NCBI GenBank assembly: GCA_025451655.1
Contig: JANWKA010000032.1
Coordinates: forward strand, 1-35,820
DNA: 35,820 nt
DNA from: Chitinophagaceae bacterium
GTDB lineage: Bacteria > Bacteroidota > Bacteroidia > Chitinophagales > Chitinophagaceae
Reading direction: 5' to 3'
Each line of letters opens with the position of its first letter. Position 1 is the first letter of the stretch. Positions 8,404-17,504 of the stretch are shown here, piece by piece. Position numbers and translations under genes: made by a program. The notes under the pieces were generated by a model that searched no databases, was not told the origin of the DNA, and saw only the letters and a program-made list of their open reading frames with translations.

Positions 8404-10716
8404 TCAGTCGATCCTCCCGGAACCCAACCGTTGGGGATTGCCGGACCGGTAATAGCACATTATGGAAAGGGGCCCAACCTGGAACCGGTATTCAGCGGAT
8501 TCCGTGACGGGTTTATTATCCTGGCCGATGAAAGCAAGGTCTTTCGGGGTCAGGGTGAATACGATGGTTTGGGTCTGGCCGGGGTCCAATTCCACCTTGC
8601 GAAAGGCCCGCAGCCTTTTGACTTCCGGAGTGACTGAGCCATAAAGGGCCCCGCTGTAAAGTTCAACGACCTCCTTTCCTTTTCTTGAGCCGGAGTTGGT
8701 CAGATCCACAGATACCGTGAAGGATTGGTTGCCCCGCAGGGTATCAGAACTCAACCGGAGACCAGAATAGGTGAACCGTGTATAGCTCAGCCCGAATCCG
8801 AACTCAAACTGGGGATGATATCCATCGATAGATCCCTGGTCGTCATCCTCTGCATATTTACGGTAATAATGGAACAGGGCGTTGGCATGGCGGGGGTAGG
8901 TGACCGGAAGCTTTCCGCTCGGGTTGATATCCCCGAAAAGGACGGAAGCCAGGGCATCTCCCCCTTCATTGCCCAGATAATAGGCCATCAGGATACCGCT
9001 CATTTGATCGGCAAACTGGGAAATGATTCTGGGTCTGCCTTCCGTCAATACGAGAATAACCGGTTTACCCGTCCCGGCCATGGCCCTGGCCAGGTCGATC
9101 TGGGCCTGGGGTAGGTCCAGGTCATCGATGTTGCCCGGGGTTTCCGCGTAGGAGCTTTCCCCCAGGCACAGGACCACGGCATCCACACCAGCTGCTGCCT
9201 GAACCGCGGAATCCAGGTCCAGGACCCGGTCGAAGGTGGCCCCCTGAACATAACTTACCCGGCTTTCCCCGATGCGCTGGCGGATCGCGGCCAGGATGGT
9301 GTGGTGGCCGCTGGCGAACTGGTCGTCACGCTCTCCCTGCCAGGTATAGGACCACCCTCCGTCCAGGGACCTCATGGTATTGGCAGCGGGGCCGGTGACC
9401 AGAATTTTCGCGCCTGGGGAAAGCGGCAACACCTGGTTTTCATTCCGGAGCAGGGTGATGGCTTCCCCGGCCGCCTGGAAGGCCACTTTACGGTGCGCCT
9501 CACTCCCGAAATCAGGGTAATCGGAGGGGTTGCCCACCGGATGATCGAAAAGCCCCAGGTCGTATTTCAGCTGGAGGATGCGGCGGACCGATTCGTCGAT
9601 CCGGGATTCCGGAACCGCTCCTTTTTTCACCAGGTCCAGCAATTCATTATAGAAAGAAAAATCATAGGGAACCATGCTCATGTCGATCCCGGCCATTACG
9701 GCAATCCGGACCGCGTCTTCCTCCGTTGCTGCGACATGGTGGCGGTCATGGAGGTTTTTGATATCGGCCCAGTCGGTGACAACCAGCCCCTTGAAGCCCA
9801 GCTCCCCGCGCAACACATCGGTGAGCAGGTAGTGGCTGGCATGCACCGGGACGCCGTTGATTTCAGCCGAATTCACCATGACGGTCATGGCTCCGGCCTT
9901 AACCGCCGCAGCGAAATTGGGAAGGAAATACTGGCGCATGAACCGGTCCGGGATCCAGGCCGGGGTCCGGTCTTTTCCGGAAAGCGGATCACTGTATCCC
10001 AGGTAATGCTTCATGCATGCCGCCACATGGTATTTGTCCACCGGACCTGCCCCCTGATATCCCCGGATCAGGGCAACACCCATGGTGCTGCCCAGGAACG
10101 GATCCTCCCCAAGGGTTTCGTACATCCGGGGCCAGAGCGGGTTGACCCCGAGGTCCAGGACCGGTGAGAAGTTCCAGGGGATATAGGAAGCTCTGGTCTC
10201 ATAGGCGGTAACCTCCCCCATCTGATGGGCCAGATCCGGATTCCAGGTTGCTGCCAGCCCGATCTCCTGGGGAAACAGGATGCTCCCCATGGTATAGGTC
10301 ACCCCATGGATCGCGTCAATGCCATACAAAATGGGGATTTTGAGCCTCGTGTCCCGGGTTGCAACCTCCTGGATTTCCGAAATAATCTCATGCCAGTGGT
10401 CCCGGTCGAATCCATGGGCACCTACATTGAGGATGGAACCCACATGATACTGAAGAAGGGCTTGCCGAAGCATGGAAGTATCCAGTTGTTGCGGTTCCAG
10501 ATCCTGGCCATTACCCCCTTTCGCCGATACCACGTCGAGGGTGACCTGGGTCATCTGGCCCACCTTTTCCTCCAGGGTCATTTTTTTAAGGAGGGCTTCC
10601 ACAAACTGGCTTCCGGGGGAGGCCTTCCGGGAAACAGCCGGTTTTCCCAGGCGGGACAAGGGAATGGCGCTCAGGCATATCCCCGCGATCAGTAAAATGG
10701 AAAGGTTTTTTTTCAT
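8404..10716 (-). CDS. bglX: Secreted glycoside hydrolase family 3 beta-glucosidase
   Basis: A 770-aa GH3 enzyme of the periplasmic BglX type that removes glucose from the non-reducing end of beta-glucosides. The N-terminus MKKNLSILLIAGICLSA is a signal peptide. The TIM-barrel domain carries KHYLGY (236-241) and the catalytic nucleophile Asp315 in VVTDWAD; the second alpha/beta domain follows from about residue 410, with ESSYAETPGN as likely acid/base region; a fibronectin type III-like domain ends the protein. Length equals E. coli BglX (about 765). It stands upstream of the PF10091 glucanase on the same strand but is separated by a terminator, so it is probably a separate transcript in the same functional locus. 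No SusC/SusD genes are in view. Confidence 0.95.
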   Translation of the reverse strand: MKKNLSILLIAGICLSAIPLSRLGKPAVSRKASPGSQFVEALLKKMTLEEKVGQMTQVTLDVVSAKGGNGQDLEPQQLDTSMLRQALLQYHVGSILNVGAHGFDRDHWHEIISEIQEVATRDTRLKIPILYGIDAIHGVTYTMGSILFPQEIGLAATWNPDLAHQMGEVTAYETRASYIPWNFSPVLDLGVNPLWPRMYETLGEDPFLGSTMGVALIRGYQGAGPVDKYHVAACMKHYLGYSDPLSGKDRTPAWIPDRFMRQYFLPNFAAAVKAGAMTVMVNSAEINGVPVHASHYLLTDVLRGELGFKGLVVTDWADIKNLHDRHHVAATEEDAVRIAVMAGIDMSMVPYDFSFYNELLDLVKKGAVPESRIDESVRRILQLKYDLGLFDHPVGNPSDYPDFGSEAHRKVAFQAAGEAITLLRNENQVLPLSPGAKILVTGPAANTMRSLDGGWSYTWQGERDDQFASGHHTILAAIRQRIGESRVSYVQGATFDRVLDLDSAVQAAAGVDAVVLCLGESSYAETPGNIDDLDLPQAQIDLARAMAGTGKPVILVLTEGRPRIISQFADQMSGILMAYYLGNEGGDALASVLFGDINPSGKLPVTYPRHANALFHYYRKYAEDDDQGSIDGYHPQFEFGFGLSYTRFTYSGLRLSSDTLRGNQSFTVSVDLTNSGSRKGKEVVELYSGALYGSVTPEVKRLRAFRKVELDPGQTQTIVFTLTPKDLAFIGQDNKPVTESAEYRFQVGPLSIMCYYRSGNPQRLGSGRID

Positions 10717-10814
10717 GGTAATGGGGAATCAAAGGTTAAAACGGCAAAGGTCCCGGGTTTCGGACAGGCCGATGGACAAGATAAGGGATCGGGAATTAAA
10801 ATTTTTCTATTTGT

Positions 10815-10835
10815 TGATCCCCTGGCCCGGGATCA
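10815..10835 (-). terminator. Hairpin at the end of the DUF486 gene
   Basis: A perfect 7-bp stem, TGATCCC (10815-10821) and GGGATCA (10829-10835), with a 7-nt loop. It includes the stop codon of the DUF486 gene. On the minus strand it is followed by an AT-rich stretch without an immediate U-run, so termination activity is uncertain. Confidence 0.4.
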
Positions 10836-11168
10836 GTTCCGGAAAAAAAACATGAAATACACCGACCCCATGATGCACGCGAAACTGGCCAGGTAATTCC
10901 AGCGGATCTGTTCTTTCAGGTACAACACGGCAAATACGGCAAATACCGTCAGGGTGATCCCTTCCTGGATCATTTTGAGCTGGAATCCGTTGAATCCTTC
11001 CATGAATCCGATCCGGTTGGCGGGCACCTGGAAGCAATATTCCAGCAGGGCAATCCCCCAGCTGATGAGGACCACTTTCCATAGGGCGACCTGGACAAAT
11101 TTGAGATGCCCGTACCAGGCGATGGTCATGAAGATGTTGGAGCAGAATAAGAGCAGTACCGTACGCAT
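10833..11168 (-). CDS. DMT-family small membrane protein (DUF486)
   Basis: An 111-aa protein of the DUF486 family (PF04342), related to the drug/metabolite transporter superfamily. Four hydrophobic segments can be seen at roughly 1-20, 28-48, 70-86 and 90-108. The conserved motifs AWYGHLKF and ISWGIALLEYCFQVPANR are diagnostic. The family's function and substrate are unknown. It starts with ATG and is transcribed toward bglX, separated from it by about 116 bp. The next upstream gene on the same strand is terminated by a hairpin with a long U-run, so DUF486 is likely monocistronic. Confidence 0.92.
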   Translation of the reverse strand: MRTVLLLFCSNIFMTIAWYGHLKFVQVALWKVVLISWGIALLEYCFQVPANRIGFMEGFNGFQLKMIQEGITLTVFAVFAVLYLKEQIRWNYLASFACIMGSVYFMFFFRN

Positions 11169-11245
11169 GTTGAAGGGATTGAATCATAAAATCACCCTCC
11201 ATGCCCAGGGATGGGATTCCGGATTTTCAAGGGCCCGGCGGAGGT

Positions 11246-11274
11246 AAAAAAAAAAACCCGGTCAGCTGGTCGGG
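11246..11274 (-). terminator. Probable terminator of the S10 peptidase gene
   Basis: On the minus strand a GC-rich inverted repeat (CCCG 11257-11260 with CGGG 11271-11274, extendable with upstream CCCGG) is followed at once by eleven Ts (complement of As 11246-11256). It lies about 35 nt past the S10 stop codon. The stem is weak but the U-run is long. Confidence 0.55.
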
Positions 11275-11307
11275 GATGGGAATATCCCGGGATCCAAAGG
11301 ATGAGGG

Positions 11308-12837
11308 CTAGGGATGGAGGATCGAACCATAAAACTTCACCGCATCGCCATGAAGCTTTTCAATCGTTGATTTACTGATATAAACCATATGGCCCGCCTC
11401 ATAATAGGTGATCTGGAGGTGCTGGCGCTGTTCGGGTTTCAGCTGCATATGGCTCACCACATATTCCGCGTTGAAGAAAGGAGTGGCCAGATCGAAATAT
11501 CCGCAGACCACCCAGACATGGAGGTAGGGATTCTGGATCATGGCCTGGTGCATCGTTCCAGAAACGTCCAGGAACCGGTTTTCCACATTCTTGTAATCCC
11601 AGGGCCCCACGTCGGCCAGGGATTCATAATTGAGATCGGTTTTGAAGCCGAGCTCCCTGCGGACATAATCATTGAAAGTGGCCACGAAGACACCGCTGAG
11701 GTTGACGTCGCTGGGATCATAACGGGGATATTCTCCGACATCATCCAGGTCATTTCCGCTGAACCGGCTGTCGTATCTGCCGATCAGTTTGCCTTCTGAG
11801 CTCAGCAGCATCTTGAAGAACCGGTGGTCGGGCACCCTGAGGTTGGATTTGAGAATATAGTCCAGGGGAAGGCTGGTCAGGTCATGCATTCTTTGGGCGA
11901 TGGAAAGTTTATCACTGGAATCCAGGTTGCCTCCCTGCAGCAGGGCGGTGGCATAGGCGCCTCCTGCAAATTCCTCCGCTTGGCTGGCGACTTCCTGGAC
12001 CGTTTTGGCCTCCATTTCGGGACTGAGCTTCTTGTAGTACCAGGCGGTGGTCGCATAGGTCGGAAGGAAGAAGACATAGGGCCATTCATTTCCCTGGGTG
12101 AAATCAATCGTCTCGAAATTGAGGACGGATGAAACCAGGACGATGCCGTTCAGATACATGCTGTAACGGCTCTGCAGGAAGCCGGAAAGGCCTGCAGCCC
12201 GGGTTGTCCCGTAGCTTTCACCGAGGATGAACTTGGGGGAGCTCCAGCGGGCATATTTGGTGACCCAGAGCCGGATGAAATCTCCCACAGACTGAATATC
12301 CTCGTTATAGCCATGAAATTCGCTGGCGTTTTCCCCAGGGGCCGGCCGGCTGTAACCCGTGGATACCGGGTCGATGAACACCAGGTCTGTCTGGTCCAGC
12401 CAGGTATTCTGGTTCGTTACCAGGTGGTAAGGGGGTGCCGGAGCGATCCCCTTTTCATCCAGGGCAACCCGTTCAGGCCCTACGGCTCCCATATGGAGCC
12501 ATACGGAGCTGGAGCCCGGGCCTCCGTTGAAGGTGAAAGTGACTGGCCTTACAGAAGGATCTTCCCCATCCTGGGTATAGGCGATGAAAAAGATGCGTGA
12601 CTTGAGCTTTCCATCCTCATCCCGCATATAAAGGTAACCGGTGGTTGCGGTATAGGTGATGGTCTCACCGTGAACGGTGATGGTGTGATGGGTGATCACC
12701 GGAACCGAGGTGGAATCCAGGATTGCCTTTTGATGGCTTGCTGTGTCCGCCGGGTGGCTCATCCCCTGTTCCCTGCGCTGGGCGAAAAGGGAGATCGGGA
12801 GCACCATTAAGGCGGTAAGGAGTTGTCTTGGCTTCAT
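11308..12837 (-). CDS. Exported S10-family serine carboxypeptidase-like protein
   Basis: A 509-aa alpha/beta-hydrolase of peptidase family S10. The N-terminal segment up to about residue 20 (LLTALMVLPISLFAQ) is a signal peptide, so it acts in the periplasm or outside. The oxyanion motif NGGPGSSS is at 104-111, and the catalytic triad is visible as Ser208 (GESYG), Asp449 (GYFDLAT) and His483 (GHMVY). Family members trim C-terminal residues from peptides; bacterial forms are little studied. It is likely a single-gene transcript: the upstream kinase gene on the same strand ends with its own terminator-like hairpin, and another terminator follows this gene. Confidence 0.93.
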   Translation of the reverse strand: MKPRQLLTALMVLPISLFAQRREQGMSHPADTASHQKAILDSTSVPVITHHTITVHGETITYTATTGYLYMRDEDGKLKSRIFFIAYTQDGEDPSVRPVTFTFNGGPGSSSVWLHMGAVGPERVALDEKGIAPAPPYHLVTNQNTWLDQTDLVFIDPVSTGYSRPAPGENASEFHGYNEDIQSVGDFIRLWVTKYARWSSPKFILGESYGTTRAAGLSGFLQSRYSMYLNGIVLVSSVLNFETIDFTQGNEWPYVFFLPTYATTAWYYKKLSPEMEAKTVQEVASQAEEFAGGAYATALLQGGNLDSSDKLSIAQRMHDLTSLPLDYILKSNLRVPDHRFFKMLLSSEGKLIGRYDSRFSGNDLDDVGEYPRYDPSDVNLSGVFVATFNDYVRRELGFKTDLNYESLADVGPWDYKNVENRFLDVSGTMHQAMIQNPYLHVWVVCGYFDLATPFFNAEYVVSHMQLKPEQRQHLQITYYEAGHMVYISKSTIEKLHGDAVKFYGSILHP

Positions 12838-12864
12838 GAATGCAGATTTGGGCCTAAATCTATT

Positions 12865-12908
12865 AAAAAAAAATTCCGGGAAGGGATTATATCCATGATC
12901 CGGCCCGG
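12865..12908 (-). terminator. Probable terminator of the histidine kinase gene
   Basis: On the minus strand an interrupted hairpin (outer arms 12876-12880 and 12904-12908, inner arms 12884-12887 and 12898-12901) is followed by nine Ts (complement of As 12865-12873). It lies 20-60 nt past the kinase stop and upstream of the S10 gene. Confidence 0.45.
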
Positions 12909-12928
12909 GGCAGGCCCAGGGATCGGAA

Positions 12929-15900
12929 TCAGTTTTTGCCGGGTTTGCTGGCGGGCAGGATGATATGGAAAGTGGAACCCTTTCCTATCTGGCTTTTGAC
13001 GAATATGCCCCCCCCGTGGTAGTTGACAATTTTTTGGCAGAGGGTCAGGCCGATTCCCGTTCCCGGGTATTCCGCCTGGCTATGGAGCCTCTGGAAGATG
13101 ACGAAAATCTGGTCAGAATATTTCTTATCCAGCCCAATGCCATTATCCTGGACCTGGATTTCATAATATTCCAGTTTGCGGTTCAGGGAGGGGTGGATCG
13201 AATAACTCTTGCTGGGGAGTTTCCGGGATCTGATCAAGATCCTGGGAGGGATCTTGCCTCTGGAGAATTTCAGGGCGTTGCCGATCAGGTTGGTGAAAAG
13301 CTGTTCCATCTGGTTGGGTATGGCCCAAAGGGATGGCAGGCCGGAGGAACTGATGCGGGCCTTATGGCTTGCAATTTCCTGGTCCAGATCCTGGATCACT
13401 TCCGCGAGAATCTCATTGAGATTGGTGACCACAAACCGTTCCCTGCTTTGGGTGATCCGGGAAAGATCCAGCAAATCATCGATCAGGCGGGTCATCCTCT
13501 GGGAAGAAAGGGTGATTTTGGTTAGGAAATCGTGGATCTGGCCCGGGATCCGCTCCCCGTGCCGTTCCAGAATGATGCTTGCAAAGGTTTGCATTTTCCG
13601 AAGAGGCTCCTTCAGATCGTGGCTGGCCACAAAAGCAAATTGTTCCAGGTCCTGGTTGGAACGTTCCAGATCCAGGTTTGCCAGCTTCAGCAACCGGGTC
13701 CTTTCCTCGACTTTTTGTTCCAGGTCCTGATGCTGGACCTTCTGCTCATGGATTTCCACGGCGTTGCCGATGAAACCCAGGAAAGCGGTGCCGTTGAACG
13801 AGGGCTTGCCCAGAAGATGAATCCAACGGTATGGCCCGTCTGCCCTTTTCATCCTGTACTCCAGATCCAGGTCCGTTTTCTTATCCAGGGCGGTCGTAAA
13901 ACTTTCCGCAACGCTGGCCTGATCGTCCGGATGGATCAGGTCTCTCCATCCCGATCCGGCTTCCTGTTCCGGTTTCCTGCCCGAGAAATCAAGCCAGGTT
14001 TTGTTGACAAAGGTGATGCCTCCATCCTTTCCCGCCACCCAGATCATCACCGGGGTGTTATCAGCCAGGTGGTGGAGCCAGGTTTGTCCTTCCAGTACCA
14101 GTTTCTCCCCCGCCCTCCGTTCGGTGATATCTTCCACTGCTACCAGGATCAATTGCTGGCTTGGGGACTTCCTGACCAGTTTACGGGCATTGAACAGGAG
14201 GATCTTCTGTCCGATCCCCGGGAAGCTGTGGGCGAACTCGAACCCCGAGAATTGTTTGTCATGGGCCTGAATCTCCATCAGCATGGCCCGCAGGACCGGA
14301 ATATCCCAATTTCCGTTGCCCAGTTCATAGATCAATCTTCCTTCTGCAGTATCTTCGCTGAGCTGGAACATCTGGTAGAAGGACTGGTTCGCAGTTTTGA
14401 GTCGCAGGTCCCTGTCCAGGACAATGACTCCCGTCCGGATGGTCGAAAAGATCGCCTCGGTATATTCCTGGGATTCCACCAGCTGTTCATTCCGGAGCTG
14501 AAGTTCTGCATTGATGGTCATCAACTCCTCATTGGTGGATTCCATTTCTTCCTTGGAAGTTTCCAATTCCTCATTGATGCTTTGGAGCTCTTCGTTGCTG
14601 GAAATGATTTCTTCGTTGGCAGATTGAAGTTCCTGGGTTGAATTTTCCTGTTCCTCCAGGATGGCCCGCAAATTTTCCCTTGCCGTGTTGAGCTCCTCCT
14701 GGAGCATTCGGATCCTGCGGTCCCGGGACTGTGCGGAACGGAGGTCCAGGTGAACGGTGGCGGGTTCTTCCCGGAAAACCACCAGGTAATGGTGATTTCC
14801 CCCGTCCGGGTGAAGGGGGATGATTTCCAGGGTGACCTGTTTTTCCCCTCCATTGATCTTCAGCCCATGAATGGTTTTTTTTACCGGCTTCCGGGTCGTG
14901 CCTGCCTGATGGATTCCGGTCCTCAGTTCAAAGGCAAGGGCAGGCTGGGCCATCTTCATCAGGTTCAGACTGGCTTTCCCGGGCGCAGGTTCCAGGAAAG
15001 TAGCGGTCGCACCGCGAAACTGCAGGATTTCCAGGTCCTGGTTCACCACAACCGAGGCGGGGATGAAGCGGGAAAGAAGCATCTGGTCCACTTCCAGATC
15101 AGGGTCCTGAATCCTGGCGGACCTTTTCATTCCGGAAAGCCCTGTTAAGGGAGGCCTGGATCGGGTAGCATCGGAAAGCCGGCGATGAAGTTCCAGGGTT
15201 TGCTTTGCAGGCTCATTTTTGTTTCGGGTATAGATCTTAAATTTTTTGCCCCACCGGGAGAAAAATGGATTGAAAGCCCCTACGTTCTCTGATTTTCCCA
15301 GAACCAGCACTCCCCCCGGATTGAGGGAGTAATGAAAAATCCCGATGACTTTTTTCTGCAGAGAAGGCTCCAGATAGATGAGCAGGTTGCAACAGCTGAC
15401 CAGGTCCAGCTTGGAGAATGGAGGGTCCTTAAACAGGTTGTGAGGTGCGAATATGCACATTTCCCGGACCGCCTTGACCACCCGGTAATGGTCTTTCTGG
15501 TGCGTAAAAAAACTCCGAAGCCGTTTCGGGCTGACTCCATGCAGGGCATTTGGTGAATAGATCCCGGTCCTTGCCCTGAGGATCGCCTGCTGGCTGAGGT
15601 CGGTGGCGAAAATCTGGATTTCATGGGGGAAGGCCTGATTTCCAAGCAGCTCGCTGCAGAGAATGGCCATTGAAAAGGCTTCCTCACCGGTGGAACAGGC
15701 CGGGATCCAAATCCGGATCGGTTCATTTCGCTTTTTGTTCCGGATGATTTGGGGAAGCACTTTCTTGTGAAGGAATTCTGACACTTCGGCATCCCTGAAG
15801 AAGGAGGTGACATAGATCAGCAGGTCCTGGCAAAGCTGGTCCAGTTCAGAATCCGTCTTGCGCAGGTAATCCAGGTACCTCGCAGAGGAATCGATCTGGT

Positions 15901-16669
15901 GCAGGAGCATCCGGCGCAAAATCCGGCGCCGGATGGTGGTCATTTTATACTGACTGAAATCCACCCCTCTTGCAGCATGAATTATTTTAAGGATTTCCTT
16001 TAATTCCCTTTCCGCCAGGGGCTCACCAGTTCCGGAATAGCTTACAACCCTGGAGAAGATATTTTTCTTACGGGAATACTTTTTCAATTCCCGGGTCATG
16101 GCCACCGGTGAAAGGATCCGGTCCACCACCCCCTCGGAAATTGCGGAATGGGGCATGCCGGAGAATTTGGCCGAATCATCCTGGGCCATGGTGATTCCTC
16201 CAGCCAATTTGATCGCTTTCAGACCCTGGGTCCCGTCATTGCCATTTCCTGAAAGGAGGATCCCGATGGAAAGGGGATGCTTTACCGCAAGGGAATTGAA
16301 AAACAGGTCCACCGGGTAATGGGGGTAGGGTTCGGTATCCCTCGGGTTTAATTTCAGAGTCCCGTCCGTTACGATCAGGTCCTTGCTGGGCGGGATGATA
16401 TAGATCTCATTGGGGCGGATCCTGGTCCTCTGGTAGATTTCCTGGACCTTCATCCGGGACACTTTGGAAAGGATCTCGGCAAGCATGCTTTTCCGGTTCG
16501 GGTCCAGGTGCTGGATATAAACGAAGGCAAATCCGGTATCCGGTTCCATATTTTTAAAGAATTCCGAAACCGCTTCCAGCCCGCCTGCCGAGGCTCCGAT
16601 CGCAACAAGGGTGAGGGGCCGGGTTTTTCCCGGAGACTTTGTTAGGGAAGGTCTGGATCTGGAAGGCAT
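12929..16669 (-). CDS. CheB-CheR-PAS-PAS hybrid sensor histidine kinase
   Basis: A 1246-aa multidomain signalling protein. Residues ~18-195 form a CheB methylesterase domain with the intact triad Ser27 (GASAGG), His54 and Asp145 (GNGNDG). Residues ~215-485 form a CheR-type methyltransferase with N-terminal helices and the SAM motif PACSTGEE (323-330). A degenerate PAS-like region follows (~530-640), then a Glu-rich coiled coil with repeated NEEL units (~650-735), a PAS (~736-850), a second PAS with PAC (~865-980), a HisKA domain with phospho-acceptor His1017 (ASHDLKEP), and an HATPase domain with N-box Asn1127/Asn1131, DNGIGL (1175-1180) and GTGIGL (1203-1208). No transmembrane segment or receiver domain is evident, so it is probably cytoplasmic and passes phosphate to a separate regulator, plausibly the divergent one at 16992. 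Input signal unknown. Confidence 0.94.
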   Translation of the reverse strand: MPSRSRPSLTKSPGKTRPLTLVAIGASAGGLEAVSEFFKNMEPDTGFAFVYIQHLDPNRKSMLAEILSKVSRMKVQEIYQRTRIRPNEIYIIPPSKDLIVTDGTLKLNPRDTEPYPHYPVDLFFNSLAVKHPLSIGILLSGNGNDGTQGLKAIKLAGGITMAQDDSAKFSGMPHSAISEGVVDRILSPVAMTRELKKYSRKKNIFSRVVSYSGTGEPLAERELKEILKIIHAARGVDFSQYKMTTIRRRILRRMLLHQIDSSARYLDYLRKTDSELDQLCQDLLIYVTSFFRDAEVSEFLHKKVLPQIIRNKKRNEPIRIWIPACSTGEEAFSMAILCSELLGNQAFPHEIQIFATDLSQQAILRARTGIYSPNALHGVSPKRLRSFFTHQKDHYRVVKAVREMCIFAPHNLFKDPPFSKLDLVSCCNLLIYLEPSLQKKVIGIFHYSLNPGGVLVLGKSENVGAFNPFFSRWGKKFKIYTRNKNEPAKQTLELHRRLSDATRSRPPLTGLSGMKRSARIQDPDLEVDQMLLSRFIPASVVVNQDLEILQFRGATATFLEPAPGKASLNLMKMAQPALAFELRTGIHQAGTTRKPVKKTIHGLKINGGEKQVTLEIIPLHPDGGNHHYLVVFREEPATVHLDLRSAQSRDRRIRMLQEELNTARENLRAILEEQENSTQELQSANEEIISSNEELQSINEELETSKEEMESTNEELMTINAELQLRNEQLVESQEYTEAIFSTIRTGVIVLDRDLRLKTANQSFYQMFQLSEDTAEGRLIYELGNGNWDIPVLRAMLMEIQAHDKQFSGFEFAHSFPGIGQKILLFNARKLVRKSPSQQLILVAVEDITERRAGEKLVLEGQTWLHHLADNTPVMIWVAGKDGGITFVNKTWLDFSGRKPEQEAGSGWRDLIHPDDQASVAESFTTALDKKTDLDLEYRMKRADGPYRWIHLLGKPSFNGTAFLGFIGNAVEIHEQKVQHQDLEQKVEERTRLLKLANLDLERSNQDLEQFAFVASHDLKEPLRKMQTFASIILERHGERIPGQIHDFLTKITLSSQRMTRLIDDLLDLSRITQSRERFVVTNLNEILAEVIQDLDQEIASHKARISSSGLPSLWAIPNQMEQLFTNLIGNALKFSRGKIPPRILIRSRKLPSKSYSIHPSLNRKLEYYEIQVQDNGIGLDKKYSDQIFVIFQRLHSQAEYPGTGIGLTLCQKIVNYHGGGIFVKSQIGKGSTFHIILPASKPGKN

Positions 16670-16991
16670 GGTGGCAAAGGGAAATGGGAAGTTACGATGT
16701 TTCAGGATGGGCTGGCCCCTAAGAGGCAGCCCGGTAATTGCCGGAGAAGATGGGGAAAATTTCGGGTTTTATCTGGGGAATTCCAAAGGACAGGAATCAT
16801 AAATTAATGATATACAGGAAGGTGTGACATTTGTTGGATAAAGCCAGACCGGCTGGGGGCTAAAACGGGCTGGAATTCAATTATGGCAAGGTTTTCAAAA
16901 AGCTCGTTCAGGGGAGCGAGGAATGATTTTTTCCCTTGCATTCGGCTCCGATTTGCTATAAATTTGATTCCCTGGTTAGATTCAACCTGAA
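16670..16991. other. Divergent promoter region between the kinase and the response regulator
   Basis: About 320 bp without a gene. It contains a good Bacteroidota-type promoter for the response regulator (16936-16966) and an AT-rich near-palindrome TCATAAATTAATGA (16797-16810) that could be a regulator site. I see no clear promoter match for the kinase on the minus strand. Confidence 0.55.
16936..16966 (+). promoter_or_regulatory. Bacteroidota-type promoter of the response regulator gene
   Basis: TTG at 16936-16938, a 20-nt spacer, and TAAATTTG at 16959-16966, an exact match to the TTG/TAnnTTTG consensus of the Bacteroidota primary sigma factor. The predicted transcript start is some 15-20 nt before ATG 16992. 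Confidence 0.6.
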
Positions 16992-17408
16992 ATGACGGAA
17001 CCGATGGATTCCTGTAAAAGCATCCTGATTGTTGATGATGATCCGGATGACATTGAACTTTTTACTGATGCTGTTAAATACATCGACCGGACCTTCCGTT
17101 GTTTCAGCGCATCTACCGGCATCAAAGCCCTCCAGGGTCTTCGTAAATCATCCCATACCAAACCTGATTTTATTTTCGTGGATATGAATATGCCGGGAAT
17201 GAATGGCCTCGAATTGCTTTCCGAACTTCGGAAGATGAAAAAACTTTCAGAAACCCCCATCGTCATCTATAGTACCACTTCCCGAAAAGAAGACCGGGAA
17301 AAAAGCCTCAAACTGGGCGCCGTTGGATTTTTCACCAAACCCATCCATTTCAGGGACATTTGCGACCAGATTCAGGAACTCCTCCAAAGCAATATCAGAG
17401 CAAGGTAA
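16992..17408 (+). CDS. Single-domain response regulator (Rcp1/CheY-like)
   Basis: A 138-aa receiver domain with no output domain. The acidic pocket Asp15-Asp16-Asp17, the phospho-acceptor Asp64 (FVDMNMPGMNG), Thr95/Thr96 (YSTTS) and Lys116 (TKP) are all present, so it should be phosphorylatable. Stand-alone regulators of this type act as phosphate shuttles or bind partner proteins. It diverges from the CheB/CheR/PAS kinase, which has no receiver domain of its own, so the pair may form a phosphorelay; this pairing is inferred from position only. It has its own promoter match upstream. Confidence 0.94.
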   Translation: MTEPMDSCKSILIVDDDPDDIELFTDAVKYIDRTFRCFSASTGIKALQGLRKSSHTKPDFIFVDMNMPGMNGLELLSELRKMKKLSETPIVIYSTTSRKEDREKSLKLGAVGFFTKPIHFRDICDQIQELLQSNIRAR

Positions 17409-17418
17409 CAAGGTCATT

Positions 17419-17445
17419 CCGGCGGGGGATTTTCCCTTTTGCCGG
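17419..17445. repeat. Inverted repeat between convergent genes
   Basis: CCGGC (17419-17423) and GCCGG (17441-17445), with additional GGGA/TCCC pairing inside. It sits in the 96-bp gap between the response regulator and the M1 peptidase stops. There is no U-run on either strand, so a terminator role is only a possibility. Confidence 0.3.
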
Positions 17446-17504
17446 GGGATACATTCAGCCCCGGGCTCGCCAGGTGGACCAGTGATAAGGGATGCATTCA
17501 GGAT

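Noticed and set aside
10717-10760. A bglX promoter with TAACCTTTG on the minus strand
   Set aside because: The gap between TA and TTTG is 3 nt rather than 2 and no TTG lies at the right distance upstream.
13532-14641. A 369-codon + strand open frame opposite the histidine kinase
   Set aside because: It runs antisense to the conserved PAS and HisKA domains and shows no domain features of its own.
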